Below, one piece after another: positions 1 through 8,753 of a stretch of 26,750 nt of DNA (position 1 is its first letter; each line of letters starts with the position of its first letter). The DNA is from DAOUGC01 sp034429695 (lineage in GTDB: Bacteria > Chloroflexota > Anaerolineae > Anaerolineales > Anaerolineaceae). Made by a program: the position numbers and the translations under genes. The notes under the pieces were generated by a model. It saw only the letters and a program-made list of their open reading frames with translations. It was not told where the DNA came from and made no database searches. Location of the stretch: contig DAOUGC010000027.1 of the NCBI GenBank assembly GCA_034429695.1, forward strand, positions 1 to 26,750. The letters are read 5' to 3'.

Positions 1-36
1 AAAAACCGGAGAAGCATTTCTGCCTCTCCGGTTTGT
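1..36 (-). terminator. Rho-independent terminator of the SPFH gene
   Basis: A perfect 10-bp inverted repeat (AAACCGGAGA / TCTCCGGTTT) encloses a 12-nt loop. Read on the minus strand it ends in a run of T, as expected for an intrinsic terminator. It lies about 20 bp beyond the stop codon of the minus-strand gene that ends at 55. Confidence 0.85.
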
Positions 37-54
37 TTTGCCCGAAAATCAATC

Positions 55-1149
55 CTATTGCGGCGATGCCATCGGCACGGTGGGGGTTACCCCGCTGCCA
101 AAGATCAGGTTGGGCATCACACCCTCGGGCGTGAAGATCAGCTTGTCGGTTTCCTTGATGGCGCTGGCATTGGCGATCGCCAGTTGCAACTGCAGATAAC
201 CGGGGTTCTGCGCGTACAGTTGTGCCAGGGCGATCTCCTCAGCCAGGTCGGCTTTGGCCTGCTCGGTGGCAGCCAGGGCGCGCGCTTCTGCGATCTCCAG
301 GTCCTTCTGGGCGGTCAACAGGTCGTTGGCTTTCTGCGCCTCGATCACAGCCTGCTGGGCGATCAGCTTGGCTTCGTCCAGTTGCGCCAGAATGGTCTCC
401 TGACGGGTCTGTTCCTGCTTCTTGGACTGCTCAACGCGGATGGCGGCTTCCTGCATGGCTTGCTGGGCTTTGCCTTCGGCCACGGCTTTTTTCTCATCCT
501 GCACGGCTTTCTCGGTCAGCAGGCGGCTCTGGGTGATCTCATCCAGGCGGGCCTGGACTTCGGGGCTGAGCGCCACATTGGGGACCACAACGTTCATCAC
601 GGTCAGGCCGTATGGTTCCACCAGCTTGTTGAGTTCATCGTCAATGCAGTTGCGCAGGGCGTCGCGGTCAGAACCGATCACGCTGTCTGAGAAAGTGCGG
701 TCGCCGACGCACACCTTCATCGCCTGGAAGCTCAAATCGTTGAGCTTGACCTGCAGCGCGTCGTCGTTGGTGTAGATGGTCTTGTACTGCACCCACAGGT
801 TCTTGACCCGGTTGGCGTCTGCAATGGATGGGCGGAAGACACTGCCGCTTACCACCACACCGATGCGCTGCTGGTCAGACGTGATCACTTCAGGGTCAGA
901 CGAAGTGAACTTGTACTCCTGGGTGGAATACGTCTCCATGCGTACAAACAGACCGATATCTGAGTAGACGCCGGGAGGCACCACCTCAACGATCTGCCCG
1001 CCGCGGATCTTGACCCCCACCTGGTCTTCCTTCACCAGTTTCAGCAGGTAGAAATGCTGCCGGGCGAAGATCATTAAGATGATGAAGGCAATGATCACCA
1101 GCACGCCGATCACAGCCACCCGGCTCCAACGAGCCACATTTTTGTCCAT
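55..1149 (-). CDS. SPFH/prohibitin-like membrane protein
   Basis: This 364-residue protein looks like an SPFH (stomatin/prohibitin/flotillin) family member, which form membrane-associated oligomeric scaffolds. What is seen: a short basic N-terminus, one hydrophobic segment at about residues 9-30, a globular part containing GVKIRGGQIVEVVPPGVY and a beta-rich region typical of the SPFH core, then a long Ala/Glu/Gln/Lys-rich coiled coil at about 215-310, and a hydrophobic tail. An upstream start at 1206 is possible, but the ATG at 1149 has a strong Shine-Dalgarno (AGGAGAGAG) just ahead and leaves a normal membrane-anchor N-terminus. It is divergent from the lipoprotein gene. The family assignment is firm; the specific role (membrane protease partner, raft scaffold) is unknown. 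Confidence 0.85.
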   Translation of the reverse strand: MDKNVARWSRVAVIGVLVIIAFIILMIFARQHFYLLKLVKEDQVGVKIRGGQIVEVVPPGVYSDIGLFVRMETYSTQEYKFTSSDPEVITSDQQRIGVVVSGSVFRPSIADANRVKNLWVQYKTIYTNDDALQVKLNDLSFQAMKVCVGDRTFSDSVIGSDRDALRNCIDDELNKLVEPYGLTVMNVVVPNVALSPEVQARLDEITQSRLLTEKAVQDEKKAVAEGKAQQAMQEAAIRVEQSKKQEQTRQETILAQLDEAKLIAQQAVIEAQKANDLLTAQKDLEIAEARALAATEQAKADLAEEIALAQLYAQNPGYLQLQLAIANASAIKETDKLIFTPEGVMPNLIFGSGVTPTVPMASPQ

Positions 1150-1194
1150 GGTTCTCTCTCCTGATAAATTTGTAAGGGCATGACGGACGTTCAA

Positions 1195-1203
1195 ACTATA
1201 GCA
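1195..1203 (-). promoter_or_regulatory. Extended -10 promoter for the SPFH gene
   Basis: On the minus strand this reads TGC followed by TATAGT, an extended -10 element about 45 bp ahead of the chosen ATG at 1149. No convincing -35 is visible at 17 bp. The same TGC-TATAGT string occurs in front of the beta-helix gene at 19926. Confidence 0.45.
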
Positions 1204-1298
1204 CATGGCCGCCCGGTGTACCAGCCCCTTACAGTGTTGTGATATATTTTTACAGAATCGTCCATTTTCCTCACCCGGATAATCTGTGGAGATCCCCC

Positions 1299-4100
1299 AT
1301 GCGCCTTCGATTCTTTTACCACGATGTCGTCATCGTTCTCATCGCTGTTGTGCTGGTAATCGCCGGCTGCGTGCCGCGCAATGTTCAACCGGCGCAGCCC
1401 ACCGGTGAACCCACACCTCTCCCCAGCGTGGAGCCTGCAGAAACACAGGAACCGCAGCACACGCCTGCCGCAGGAGCGCAGGATGAACCCGTGCAGCCGG
1501 GGTTGCCTGCACCCACGTATGCTGATTTGCTGACCGGTTTTATGGGAACCGGTGATGACTACCTGACGGATGTGGTGGAATTGCCCGACGGCCTGGCATT
1601 GGCAGGCGGCACGGAATCCTTCGGTGGGGGTGGAGCGGACTTCTGGCTGATGCGCCTGGATTCTGCCGGGCAGGTGCTATGGCAGCGTTCTTATGGCGGG
1701 CCAGCGGATGATTCTGCCACCGCCCTGGCTGTGATGGATGACGGCTTTCTGCTGGCGGGCAGCACGGTTTCCTACGGCGCAGGTGGGCTGGATGTATGGG
1801 TGGTGCGCACTGACGAAAGCGGCAATGTGGTCTGGCAATATGCATACGGTGGAGTCGGTGATGAGGATGCCTTTGCCATGCGGGCTGCGCCGGATGGCGG
1901 CGCGCTGGTGGCAGGCTATACCACCTCAACCGGTTCGGGCGGGCAGGAGGCCTGGTTGTTGCGCCTCAACCCTGACGGATCGGTGAAATGGCAAAAGAAT
2001 TTTGGCGGTGCAGAGGGTGAACGCCTGTACGGCGTGGCTGCTGGCGATGACGGCAGTTGGTACATCAGCGGGGTGATGATCCTGCCCGACGTTACGCAAA
2101 CACTGGTTGCCCGACTGGACGATGATGGCAACCCCGTGTGGGTGAGGTCGCTCGGCGATGGGTTAATCCTGTCTTCGTCCAGCATTGAGACTGCACCTGA
2201 CGGGATGATTTTGGGCGGTTCCGTCTCCAATGGGGATGACCATGACCTGTGGGCCGCCTTGTTGGATGAAGACGGCCGCGTGATCTGGCAGCAGGCGTAC
2301 GGCGGCGGGGGGGATGATTATGCCGAGGCGATTAAACCCGCGAACGATGGCGGCTGGTACCTGCTGGGCGAGAGTGAATCAGTGGGGTTGGGCGGACGCG
2401 AGGCGTGGGTGCTGCATCTTGACCCATCCGGCGGCATCCTGTGGCAGCGCAGTTTTGGTGGAGAGGCGGATGATTACGCCGACCTTTTGCTGCCCCAGAC
2501 AGACGGCGTGATGGTGGGTGGATACACCCGTTCTTTTGGCGCGCGGGAATTGGACGCATGGCTGTTGAAGCTGGATGCAGCCGGTGAAAGCCACGCCTGC
2601 CGGTCGGTGGTGAAGACCGACCTGTCTGCAAAAGCGTTGGATGTTGAAACCAGTGCACTGGAGAATCAGTTCTATAACAGTGACCTGCCGCTTTCTGAAA
2701 CAAGCGCATGGACGCAAGCGGCGCCGCTGGAACCGCAAAGGTTGTGCCCTGCGCTGGCAGAGCTGCTGCCCGAGGATCAATCACCGCAACCCACCCGTGA
2801 GGCAAATGAACCCGTCCCCACCGGTTCCGATGCTTCTGCTGCCGGGTGGATCTCCATGTACGGCATGGGCGACGACTTGAGCTTCTGGAGTGAGGCTGTG
2901 GTGGAGGAAGCCGGGGGTGGGTATTCAGTGGCTGGTTTTGCCGGTGAAGACACCACCTACGACGTATGGGCAGCCGGGTTTGATCCGCTGGGGGAGATCG
3001 AGTGGCAATATCGCATCGGCTCACCGGATGTTTCTGAGGAAGCCGCTGATTTGGCAACCGCTGCGGATGGTTCACATCTGCTGGTGGGAAAGTCGGGCTA
3101 TGACCTGCTGGCCGTCAAGCTGGACCGGCAGGGGGAGCTTTTGTGGGCAAAAATCTACGGTGGTGATGAATATGATCGCGGCGGAACGGCAATCGCCGTG
3201 GATGGGGGTTACCTGCTGAGCGGCTTTACGCGTTCCTTCCCCACCGGCGGGACCAGCGCATGGGTGCTCAGGCTGGATGAGGATGGAAACATTCTGTGGC
3301 AGAAGAGCTACGGAAATGATGAATATGCATGGCAACCGCCGGTGATGGTGGTGTTGGAGGACGGTGGTTTCTTGCTGGCAGGCGAATTGCAGGATGATGG
3401 TCTGTATGTATTACGTCTGGATGCTGCCGGGGAACCAACCGCACCGGCACAGGCTTTGCTGCTGCCCCAGGCAGGTTGGATCCGCAAGATCCTGCCGTTG
3501 ACGGGCGGGGGCTTTGCCGTGCAGGGTGGTTACAGGGATGGGGAGGTGGATCACCATGTGTTGTGGTTGCTGGATGAAAACCTCGAGCCGGTGTGGGCGC
3601 GCGAGTTCAGCCATGACAACAGCATGATGCTGGATGCCAACGGGTTGGTGGAAGCGCCGCACGGACTGACCCTGTCCGGCAACCGCACCCCCAACCTGGG
3701 CACGGACAGTCAGCGGGTGTACGGACCTGATATTGCATTTGTCATGGGGGTCGACCTGCCGGGTGACCTGTTGTGGCAGGTGGAGTACGGATCTGAGGAG
3801 GACGATGTTTATTATGCCTTCCAGACCCTCAGCGCCGCTGCCGATGGTGGTTTGCTGGTGGGTGGCTCATCCATGTGCGGCGATGGCCGCTGTGCATTCC
3901 TCAATCGGTTGCACGCCCAGGGTAACCTGGCGGCATGTGAGGCGGGTGTGCCGGGGGAATTTGCCTGGGATGAGGTTCAACCGGGATTGACCTCCACCAC
4001 GCTGCAGGTAACCGTGACCGACAGCACTGCCCAAGCGGTGGATGCAGACCTGACGGTTAGCCGGACTGAAGCTGAACGCATGGATCTGTGCGTGGAGTAA
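1299..4100 (+). CDS. Lipoprotein with two seven-repeat propeller domains
   Basis: A 933-residue predicted lipoprotein. The N-terminus has a hydrophobic stretch ending in the lipobox I-A-G-C (Cys24), followed by a Pro/Thr/Glu-rich spacer to about residue 80. Then come repeats of about 47 residues with the pattern YGG..DD.A..I....DGG.L..G.T.S.G....D.W.L.LD..G...WQ. Counting by the W-Q/Y-G-G boundary gives seven units at about 83-438 and seven degenerate units at about 516-884, separated by a spacer holding two Cys. This is the layout of two seven-bladed beta-propellers, similar to PQQ-like or SBBP-type repeat proteins; the fold is inferred. The ATG at 1299 has GTGGAG ahead; an in-frame start at 1239 would place charged residues before the signal sequence. 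Probably surface-exposed binding or scaffold protein; the ligand is unknown and no catalytic motif was recognised. Confidence 0.8.
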   Translation: MRLRFFYHDVVIVLIAVVLVIAGCVPRNVQPAQPTGEPTPLPSVEPAETQEPQHTPAAGAQDEPVQPGLPAPTYADLLTGFMGTGDDYLTDVVELPDGLALAGGTESFGGGGADFWLMRLDSAGQVLWQRSYGGPADDSATALAVMDDGFLLAGSTVSYGAGGLDVWVVRTDESGNVVWQYAYGGVGDEDAFAMRAAPDGGALVAGYTTSTGSGGQEAWLLRLNPDGSVKWQKNFGGAEGERLYGVAAGDDGSWYISGVMILPDVTQTLVARLDDDGNPVWVRSLGDGLILSSSSIETAPDGMILGGSVSNGDDHDLWAALLDEDGRVIWQQAYGGGGDDYAEAIKPANDGGWYLLGESESVGLGGREAWVLHLDPSGGILWQRSFGGEADDYADLLLPQTDGVMVGGYTRSFGARELDAWLLKLDAAGESHACRSVVKTDLSAKALDVETSALENQFYNSDLPLSETSAWTQAAPLEPQRLCPALAELLPEDQSPQPTREANEPVPTGSDASAAGWISMYGMGDDLSFWSEAVVEEAGGGYSVAGFAGEDTTYDVWAAGFDPLGEIEWQYRIGSPDVSEEAADLATAADGSHLLVGKSGYDLLAVKLDRQGELLWAKIYGGDEYDRGGTAIAVDGGYLLSGFTRSFPTGGTSAWVLRLDEDGNILWQKSYGNDEYAWQPPVMVVLEDGGFLLAGELQDDGLYVLRLDAAGEPTAPAQALLLPQAGWIRKILPLTGGGFAVQGGYRDGEVDHHVLWLLDENLEPVWAREFSHDNSMMLDANGLVEAPHGLTLSGNRTPNLGTDSQRVYGPDIAFVMGVDLPGDLLWQVEYGSEEDDVYYAFQTLSAAADGGLLVGGSSMCGDGRCAFLNRLHAQGNLAACEAGVPGEFAWDEVQPGLTSTTLQVTVTDSTAQAVDADLTVSRTEAERMDLCVE

Positions 4101-4169
4101 TACCCGTCCTGCCACACGGGCAAATGGAAACCAGATACATCATTAATCAATGCGCGTAAAGTGCCCTTA

Positions 4170-4178
4170 TGCTAAAAT
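4170..4178 (+). promoter_or_regulatory. Possible extended -10 for the symporter operon
   Basis: TGC-TAAAAT lies about 100 bp ahead of the first gene of the five-gene cluster, one base off the TGCTATAAT seen before the tRNA. No clear -35 is visible. The rest of the 4101-4277 gap holds only a weak 5-bp hairpin (CCCGT/ACGGG) just after the lipoprotein stop. Confidence 0.35.
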
Positions 4179-4277
4179 GCTAACAGGCAAGACGACGCCG
4201 TCTCCCTGCACGTCCTCACCTGTTCATATGTACTGAAAAAGCGCATCCGCCCGTTGCGCTGAGAGGTGACTGATCCC

Positions 4278-5585
4278 ATGAACAACCCCCGCATGAAGTC
4301 ATTTAATTACGCCGTCGGCATGTTTGGCACGTCCATCCCGATCAACATGCTCAAGACCTATGCCGCGTTTTATTATGTTGACCGCCTTGGTCTGACCACT
4401 GCCCAGCTCGCCACCATCCTGCTGGTGTACACCTTCATTGATGCGCTGGACAACCCCATTTACGGGTTCCTGTCAGACCGCACGCGCACGCGCTGGGGCC
4501 GCCGCCGCCCGTGGTTGACGATTGGCACACCGCTGCTGGTGTTGTGCTTCATTGCCTTTTACAGCACGCCTGCATTTCTGGCGGGTGACGCGTTGTTTGC
4601 GTATGCCATGTTGTTTTACATCCTGGCCGGTACGCTGGATTCGGTGATCAACGCCAACTACGGCGCGCTGTTCCCCGAACTGTTCCGTACCGATGCCAGC
4701 CGCGCAGCCACCAATGCGCTGCGCCAGGCGTTTCAACTGGTCGCCATGATCATCAGCATTGCACTGACCCCCATGGTCACCAGCGCGCTGGGCTACGGCA
4801 TGACCGCCGTTGTGTACGGCATTCTGGGCGGCGCGGTGATCCTGTACATGACCTTCACCTCACGTGAAACCGAGGTGCATGTGGAGGAAACCAAACCGCA
4901 GTTGTGGAACAGTCTGAAGGATCTGTTTGTCAACCGCAAATTCTGGATCGCCGGTTTTGCCAATGCCTTCTACAGCGCCGCCATGTCACTGGTGCTGGCA
5001 TCCATGCCGTTCTTTGTGAAGTACCGCCTGGGTCTCAAGGACAGCCAGTCCACCCTGTTGTTTGCGTCGGTGCTATTAATCGCCATTGGCTGCGTGGCGG
5101 TGTGGGCGCGGTTGGTCAAACGCTTCACACTCATGCCCACCTGGCGCGCTGCCCTGGCGACCCTGATGGTGGCGTTCATTCCCCTGTATTTCGCCAATTC
5201 GCTCACCTTTGCCATGATCGCCAGCGCGCTGGTGGGCTTTGGTTTCGCCGGGGTGATCACCACCATGGACCTGATCGGGGCGAAGATCATGGATGAGGAC
5301 GCGCAAAAGCACAACGTGCGCCGCGAGGGCATCATCTCCAACGCCATGGGCTTCATGAACCGGCTGAATGGGCTGTTCACCAGCTTTGCGTTTTACCTGG
5401 TGACCGTGCTGTTTGGCTTTGAGAGCGGCCAAAACCCGGGCCCGCAGCCCGGAAATGCGGCGCGTTTCCTGCTGACGGTCTTTCCGCCGGTGCTGATGTT
5501 GATCAGCTTTGGTTTCTCGTTTTTCATCAACTTTGAATCTGGCGAACCGGCCAGGGTGCCGGCGCAGGCCGGAGCGACGGACTAA
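4278..5585 (+). CDS. MFS symporter of the GPH (MelB-like) family
   Basis: A 435-residue polytopic membrane protein with about 12 hydrophobic segments. The signature is the cytoplasmic loop at about residues 63-79 (GFLSDRTRTRWGRRRPW), the hallmark of glycoside-pentoside-hexuronide:cation symporters, with the preceding D..DNP motif of the cation-binding helix (FIDALDNPIYG). Such proteins import sugars or glycosides with Na+ or H+. The ATG at 4278 has GAGAGG 9-12 nt ahead; an in-frame GTG at 4266 overlaps that ribosome site and is less likely. It is the first gene of a cluster with 5 to 39 nt gaps. The substrate cannot be read from sequence; the neighbours (esterase, PHP hydrolase, kinase) suggest an esterified or phosphorylatable compound. 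Confidence 0.88.
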   Translation: MNNPRMKSFNYAVGMFGTSIPINMLKTYAAFYYVDRLGLTTAQLATILLVYTFIDALDNPIYGFLSDRTRTRWGRRRPWLTIGTPLLVLCFIAFYSTPAFLAGDALFAYAMLFYILAGTLDSVINANYGALFPELFRTDASRAATNALRQAFQLVAMIISIALTPMVTSALGYGMTAVVYGILGGAVILYMTFTSRETEVHVEETKPQLWNSLKDLFVNRKFWIAGFANAFYSAAMSLVLASMPFFVKYRLGLKDSQSTLLFASVLLIAIGCVAVWARLVKRFTLMPTWRAALATLMVAFIPLYFANSLTFAMIASALVGFGFAGVITTMDLIGAKIMDEDAQKHNVRREGIISNAMGFMNRLNGLFTSFAFYLVTVLFGFESGQNPGPQPGNAARFLLTVFPPVLMLISFGFSFFINFESGEPARVPAQAGATD

Positions 5586-5590
5586 CCATC

Positions 5591-6364
5591 ATGGCGCTGA
5601 TCCGCATCGATCACGTACCTGAGACCGTCAAGGTCAACCTGCCGCTGGTGGTGCTTGTCCCTGACCCCGGCCGGATGAACCATCAACCCGTCAGCCGGCG
5701 CAGGGTGCTGTACCTGCTGCACGGGTTGAGCGACGACGCCAGCGCCTGGCAGCGCTACACCCGCATCGAAGCGCTGGCGGCGCATTACGGGCTGGTGGTG
5801 GTCATGCCGTCCGCCGGGCGCAGTTTTTACGCTGATCAGCCCAACGGACAGCTTTACTTCACCTACCTCACCCGCGAACTGCCGGATTATCTGGAAGCCG
5901 TGTTTGGGCTGCGCCCGGCGCGCGAGGATACCTTCATTGCCGGGGTTTCAATGGGCGGTTACGGGGCTTTCAAGGCTGCGCTGTTGCATCCCCAAATGTA
6001 CGCGGCTGCCGCCAGTTTTTCCGGCTTTCTCTCGCTGGAATTCCTGCGCCTGTATCCCAATGACCCGCGCGTGGCTGAATTTACCCACATTTTTGGTGAC
6101 GTCAACCAGATTCCTGGCAGCACGCATGACCCGGCCACCTGGTTGAAGCACGCGGCGGGCGACCCGGCTGCGCTGCCGGAGCTGCACATGGCGTGCGGCA
6201 CGGAAGACGACCTTTACCCGCTGAACCAGTTGTTTTATCAGGCTTGCCGCACGGCGGGGATCAGCGTGGATTACCACGAGGAAAAAGCCCGCCACAACTG
6301 GTTCTTCTGGGATGTGATGATCGAGCGCTTTCTGGGAAGCGTGCTGCAAGCGCCGTCTGAATAG
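5591..6364 (+). CDS. Alpha/beta-hydrolase serine esterase (esterase D/tributyrin esterase type)
   Basis: A 257-residue soluble hydrolase of the putative-esterase (PF00756-like) group. Visible motifs: YLLHGLSDDASAW (oxyanion-hole HG), the nucleophile elbow G-V-S-M-G-G with Ser120, a likely acid at Asp206 or Asp207 in CGTEDDLY, and His235 in ARHNWFFW near the C-terminus. The order and spacing fit a complete catalytic triad, and there is no signal peptide, so it acts in the cytoplasm. It begins 5 nt after the symporter stop, which suggests translational coupling. Relatives cleave short acyl esters, S-formylglutathione, or acetyl/feruloyl groups from sugars; with a sugar symporter upstream, deacylation of an imported glycoside is a reasonable guess. 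Confidence 0.85.
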   Translation: MALIRIDHVPETVKVNLPLVVLVPDPGRMNHQPVSRRRVLYLLHGLSDDASAWQRYTRIEALAAHYGLVVVMPSAGRSFYADQPNGQLYFTYLTRELPDYLEAVFGLRPAREDTFIAGVSMGGYGAFKAALLHPQMYAAAASFSGFLSLEFLRLYPNDPRVAEFTHIFGDVNQIPGSTHDPATWLKHAAGDPAALPELHMACGTEDDLYPLNQLFYQACRTAGISVDYHEEKARHNWFFWDVMIERFLGSVLQAPSE

Positions 6365-6381
6365 ATAGTGGAGTATGCACC

Positions 6382-7698
6382 ATGAGTGGTGAGAGAACGA
6401 TCCTGACTGTGGTGATTGAGCCGGAGCGCGAGGGCGCTTACTTTACCGTTCCATTTACGCTTCCGCCGGATGTTGAATCGTTGACGTTGAAATATTCATA
6501 CGTGCGCCACGACAGCCTGAAAACCGATGTACAGGCAGGCAGCTTCACCGCGCAGCCTGAGATCAACATCATCGATCTGGGATTGATCGCGCCGGATGGC
6601 ACGCAGGTGGGTGTTTCCGGTTCAGACAAGTGCGAGATCACCATCAGTGAAACCTTTGCAACCCCGGGCTATCATCCCTGCCGGTTGACGGCGGGTGAGT
6701 GGGGGATTCTGGTGGGGGCGTACAAGGTGGCGCCGGGCGGCGTGCGGGTGGAGTATGAAATCAACTTCACCTTCAAGACCCTGCGCTGGTTAAAAGGCGA
6801 CCTGCACACCCACACGGTTGGCTCGGATGGGGTGTTGACCGCAGAGGAACTGGGCTGGCACGCGCTGCGTCACGGGCTGGATTTTCTGGCAATCACCGAT
6901 CACAACCAGATGATCTCAGCCGATTCGCTGCCGCGTATTCCGGGATTGACCATCATCCCCGGGGTGGAGTGGACGCATTACCAGGGCCATGCCAACTTTA
7001 CCGGCGTTGACCGCCCGTACGACGGCTCCTTCATGGCGAATACCCTTGAGGAAGTGCAGGCGCATTTTCAGTCTGCCCGCGAACGCGGGGCGTTGATCAC
7101 GATCAATCATCCGTTTGAAGAGGTGTGCCCGTTCAAGTTCGAGATCAAACAATTGCCGTTTGACTGCATCGAGATCTGGAACGGCCCCATGCGCGAAGCC
7201 AACCTGCGTTCGCTGTGGATGTGGCACAGCCTGCTGGTGGAGGGGAGGAAGATCGCGGCCTGTGGCGGCAGTGATTATCACCGCAGCACGCCCTTCCTGT
7301 TCCTGGGGGGACCCACCACCTGTGTGTGGGCAAAATCAAACGGAGCCAGCGATATTCTGGATGCCCTGCGCGCCGGACATGCCTATATAGTGTTTGCGCC
7401 CAATGGGCCCACCCTGAACTTTGGCATTGATGAAACCGTGACACCTGGCGACAGCGTTTCCTGGGCGGAGGTGCAATCGGTGAACATTGATCTCACCGGT
7501 TTGCAGGCGGGGGATGCCGTGCAGGTGGTCAGCGCCAACGGAGCCGAGCAGTTGTTGCAATGCTCCGGTCCGGGGGATTTTCACGGCAGTTACCACATGC
7601 CGGCGCGTGGGTTTGCCCGGGTGGAGGTGTGGCGCGCTTTTCTACCGGGGTTGCCGCTGTTGCCAGCGTTGATCTCCAATCCCATTTATTTTGATTGA
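6382..7698 (+). CDS. CehA/McbA-type PHP-domain metallohydrolase
   Basis: A 438-residue protein with an N-terminal beta-rich region of about 130 residues, then a PHP domain that starts with the metal-binding motif GDLHTHT at residues 139-145. Further PHP signatures follow: LDFLAITDHNQ (about 167-176), PGVEWTH, LITINHPFE, and GGSDYHR, giving the His/Asp/Glu set for two or three metals. The layout matches the CehA/McbA family, named for a carbaryl hydrolase and a microcin gene, in which PHP domains cleave ester or phosphate bonds. The ATG has GTGGAG 8 nt ahead. It is third in the cluster, 17 nt after the esterase. It has no signal peptide. The substrate is unknown; phosphoester or carbamate/ester hydrolysis are both possible. 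Confidence 0.85.
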   Translation: MSGERTILTVVIEPEREGAYFTVPFTLPPDVESLTLKYSYVRHDSLKTDVQAGSFTAQPEINIIDLGLIAPDGTQVGVSGSDKCEITISETFATPGYHPCRLTAGEWGILVGAYKVAPGGVRVEYEINFTFKTLRWLKGDLHTHTVGSDGVLTAEELGWHALRHGLDFLAITDHNQMISADSLPRIPGLTIIPGVEWTHYQGHANFTGVDRPYDGSFMANTLEEVQAHFQSARERGALITINHPFEEVCPFKFEIKQLPFDCIEIWNGPMREANLRSLWMWHSLLVEGRKIAACGGSDYHRSTPFLFLGGPTTCVWAKSNGASDILDALRAGHAYIVFAPNGPTLNFGIDETVTPGDSVSWAEVQSVNIDLTGLQAGDAVQVVSANGAEQLLQCSGPGDFHGSYHMPARGFARVEVWRAFLPGLPLLPALISNPIYFD

Positions 7699-7721
7699 TC
7701 CCAACCAGGAGAAGTTTTGAC

Positions 7722-8714
7722 TTGAGCGATCTTGCCGCATTTAACGACATGGACCATTACCGCGCGCATTTCTTTGACCTGGCAGTGTGGGAGTCGCATG
7801 CGCGGGCAGTGTGCGCGCGCCACGGGTTGGAATGTGTGCGCGTGAGCACCGGAACCGCCGGTTCATACCCCACCTGTCTGGTGGATGAGCGCTACGTGGT
7901 CAAGTTTTTTGGGCGTTTGCTGGAAGGCGGCGAGGATTATCGCATCGAATTGTCAGCGCATACCCTGCTCACCGGGCATCCACAAGTGCCTGCGCCGCGC
8001 CTGCTGGCATGCGGTCATCTGTTGACCGATTCATCCGGGTGGGACTGGCCTTATATTGTGGTTGAGTTCATCCACGGGCAGAGCATCGGCGAGCAGTTTG
8101 ATCGGCTTTCGGACGGGCAGAAGAAGCAGGCAGCGGGCGACCTGGGCAGCATGATCGCAGGGCTGCATTCCCTGCCCGTGCCAACCGGGGGACCTTTTGA
8201 TGCTGGTCTGGAGGGCTACACGGCTTTCATCGCTGCCCAGCGCGCGGGACAAATCGCCACTCCCAACCCGGCGTTGCCTGCCCATCTGGCGGCGGGACTG
8301 GGGGATTATTTGTTGGAGCCGCATGAACTGCTGGAGGATGACCGCCCTCCGCACCTGATCCATGCCGACCTCACCGGGGATCATCTGATGGGGGTGGTGG
8401 AGAACGGCGCCTGGCACACCACAGGGTTGATCGACTTTGGCGATGCCATGGTGGGTACGTTGTATTACGAGCTGGCAGCGGTGATGACGATCATGTTTCC
8501 GGGGGATCGGGCGGCGCTGGGAGGTTTTTTAACCCGCTACCGACCCAGCTCCGGGCAAATGACCGATTTTCCACGGCGCTGCCTGTGCACGGCTTTGTTG
8601 CATCGCTTTGACGCAATGGGCCCCCTGTTTGAAGCGCACCCACACCTGGCGGCTTGTTCCACGTTGGATGAACTGGCCAGGGCTGTATGGTTGCCTGCCG
8701 GTTTCACGCTATAA
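7722..8714 (+). CDS. APH-fold phosphotransferase (aminoglycoside/hygromycin kinase-like)
   Basis: A protein of about 330 residues with the fold signatures of small-molecule kinases. Seen: a Gly/Ser-rich stretch STGTAGSYPT followed by YVVKFFGR (likely ATP-binding Lys), the hinge YIVVEFIHGQSI, the catalytic loop HADLTGDHLMG with His214 and Asp216, and the metal-binding LIDFGDA with Asp238. The start is uncertain: TTG at 7722 is preceded by AGGAGAAG; an in-frame TTG at 7695 would overlap the previous stop, and an ATG lies at 7749. Family relatives phosphorylate antibiotics, homoserine, choline or sugars. In this operon a metabolic kinase is as likely as a resistance gene. The HADLTGDH catalytic loop differs from the more common HGDLHPGN form. 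Confidence 0.8.
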   Translation: MSDLAAFNDMDHYRAHFFDLAVWESHARAVCARHGLECVRVSTGTAGSYPTCLVDERYVVKFFGRLLEGGEDYRIELSAHTLLTGHPQVPAPRLLACGHLLTDSSGWDWPYIVVEFIHGQSIGEQFDRLSDGQKKQAAGDLGSMIAGLHSLPVPTGGPFDAGLEGYTAFIAAQRAGQIATPNPALPAHLAAGLGDYLLEPHELLEDDRPPHLIHADLTGDHLMGVVENGAWHTTGLIDFGDAMVGTLYYELAAVMTIMFPGDRAALGGFLTRYRPSSGQMTDFPRRCLCTALLHRFDAMGPLFEAHPHLAACSTLDELARAVWLPAGFTL

Positions 8715-8715
8715 T
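8707..8715 (+). promoter_or_regulatory. Possible internal -10 element
   Basis: CGC-TATAAT overlaps the stop codon of the kinase gene and lies 39 bp ahead of the next start. No -35 at normal spacing is visible, and CTA-TAA simply encodes Leu-stop, so this could be chance. If active it would drive the small membrane protein separately. Confidence 0.25.
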
Positions 8716-8753
8716 AAGAGCGTCGTCACGTTTCCCTGCGCGAGGGAGTTCGC

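Noticed and set aside
5076..5432. Minus-strand frames within the symporter gene
   Set aside because: Antisense frames with His/Gln/Arg-rich composition typical of reversed membrane-protein codons; no start signal.
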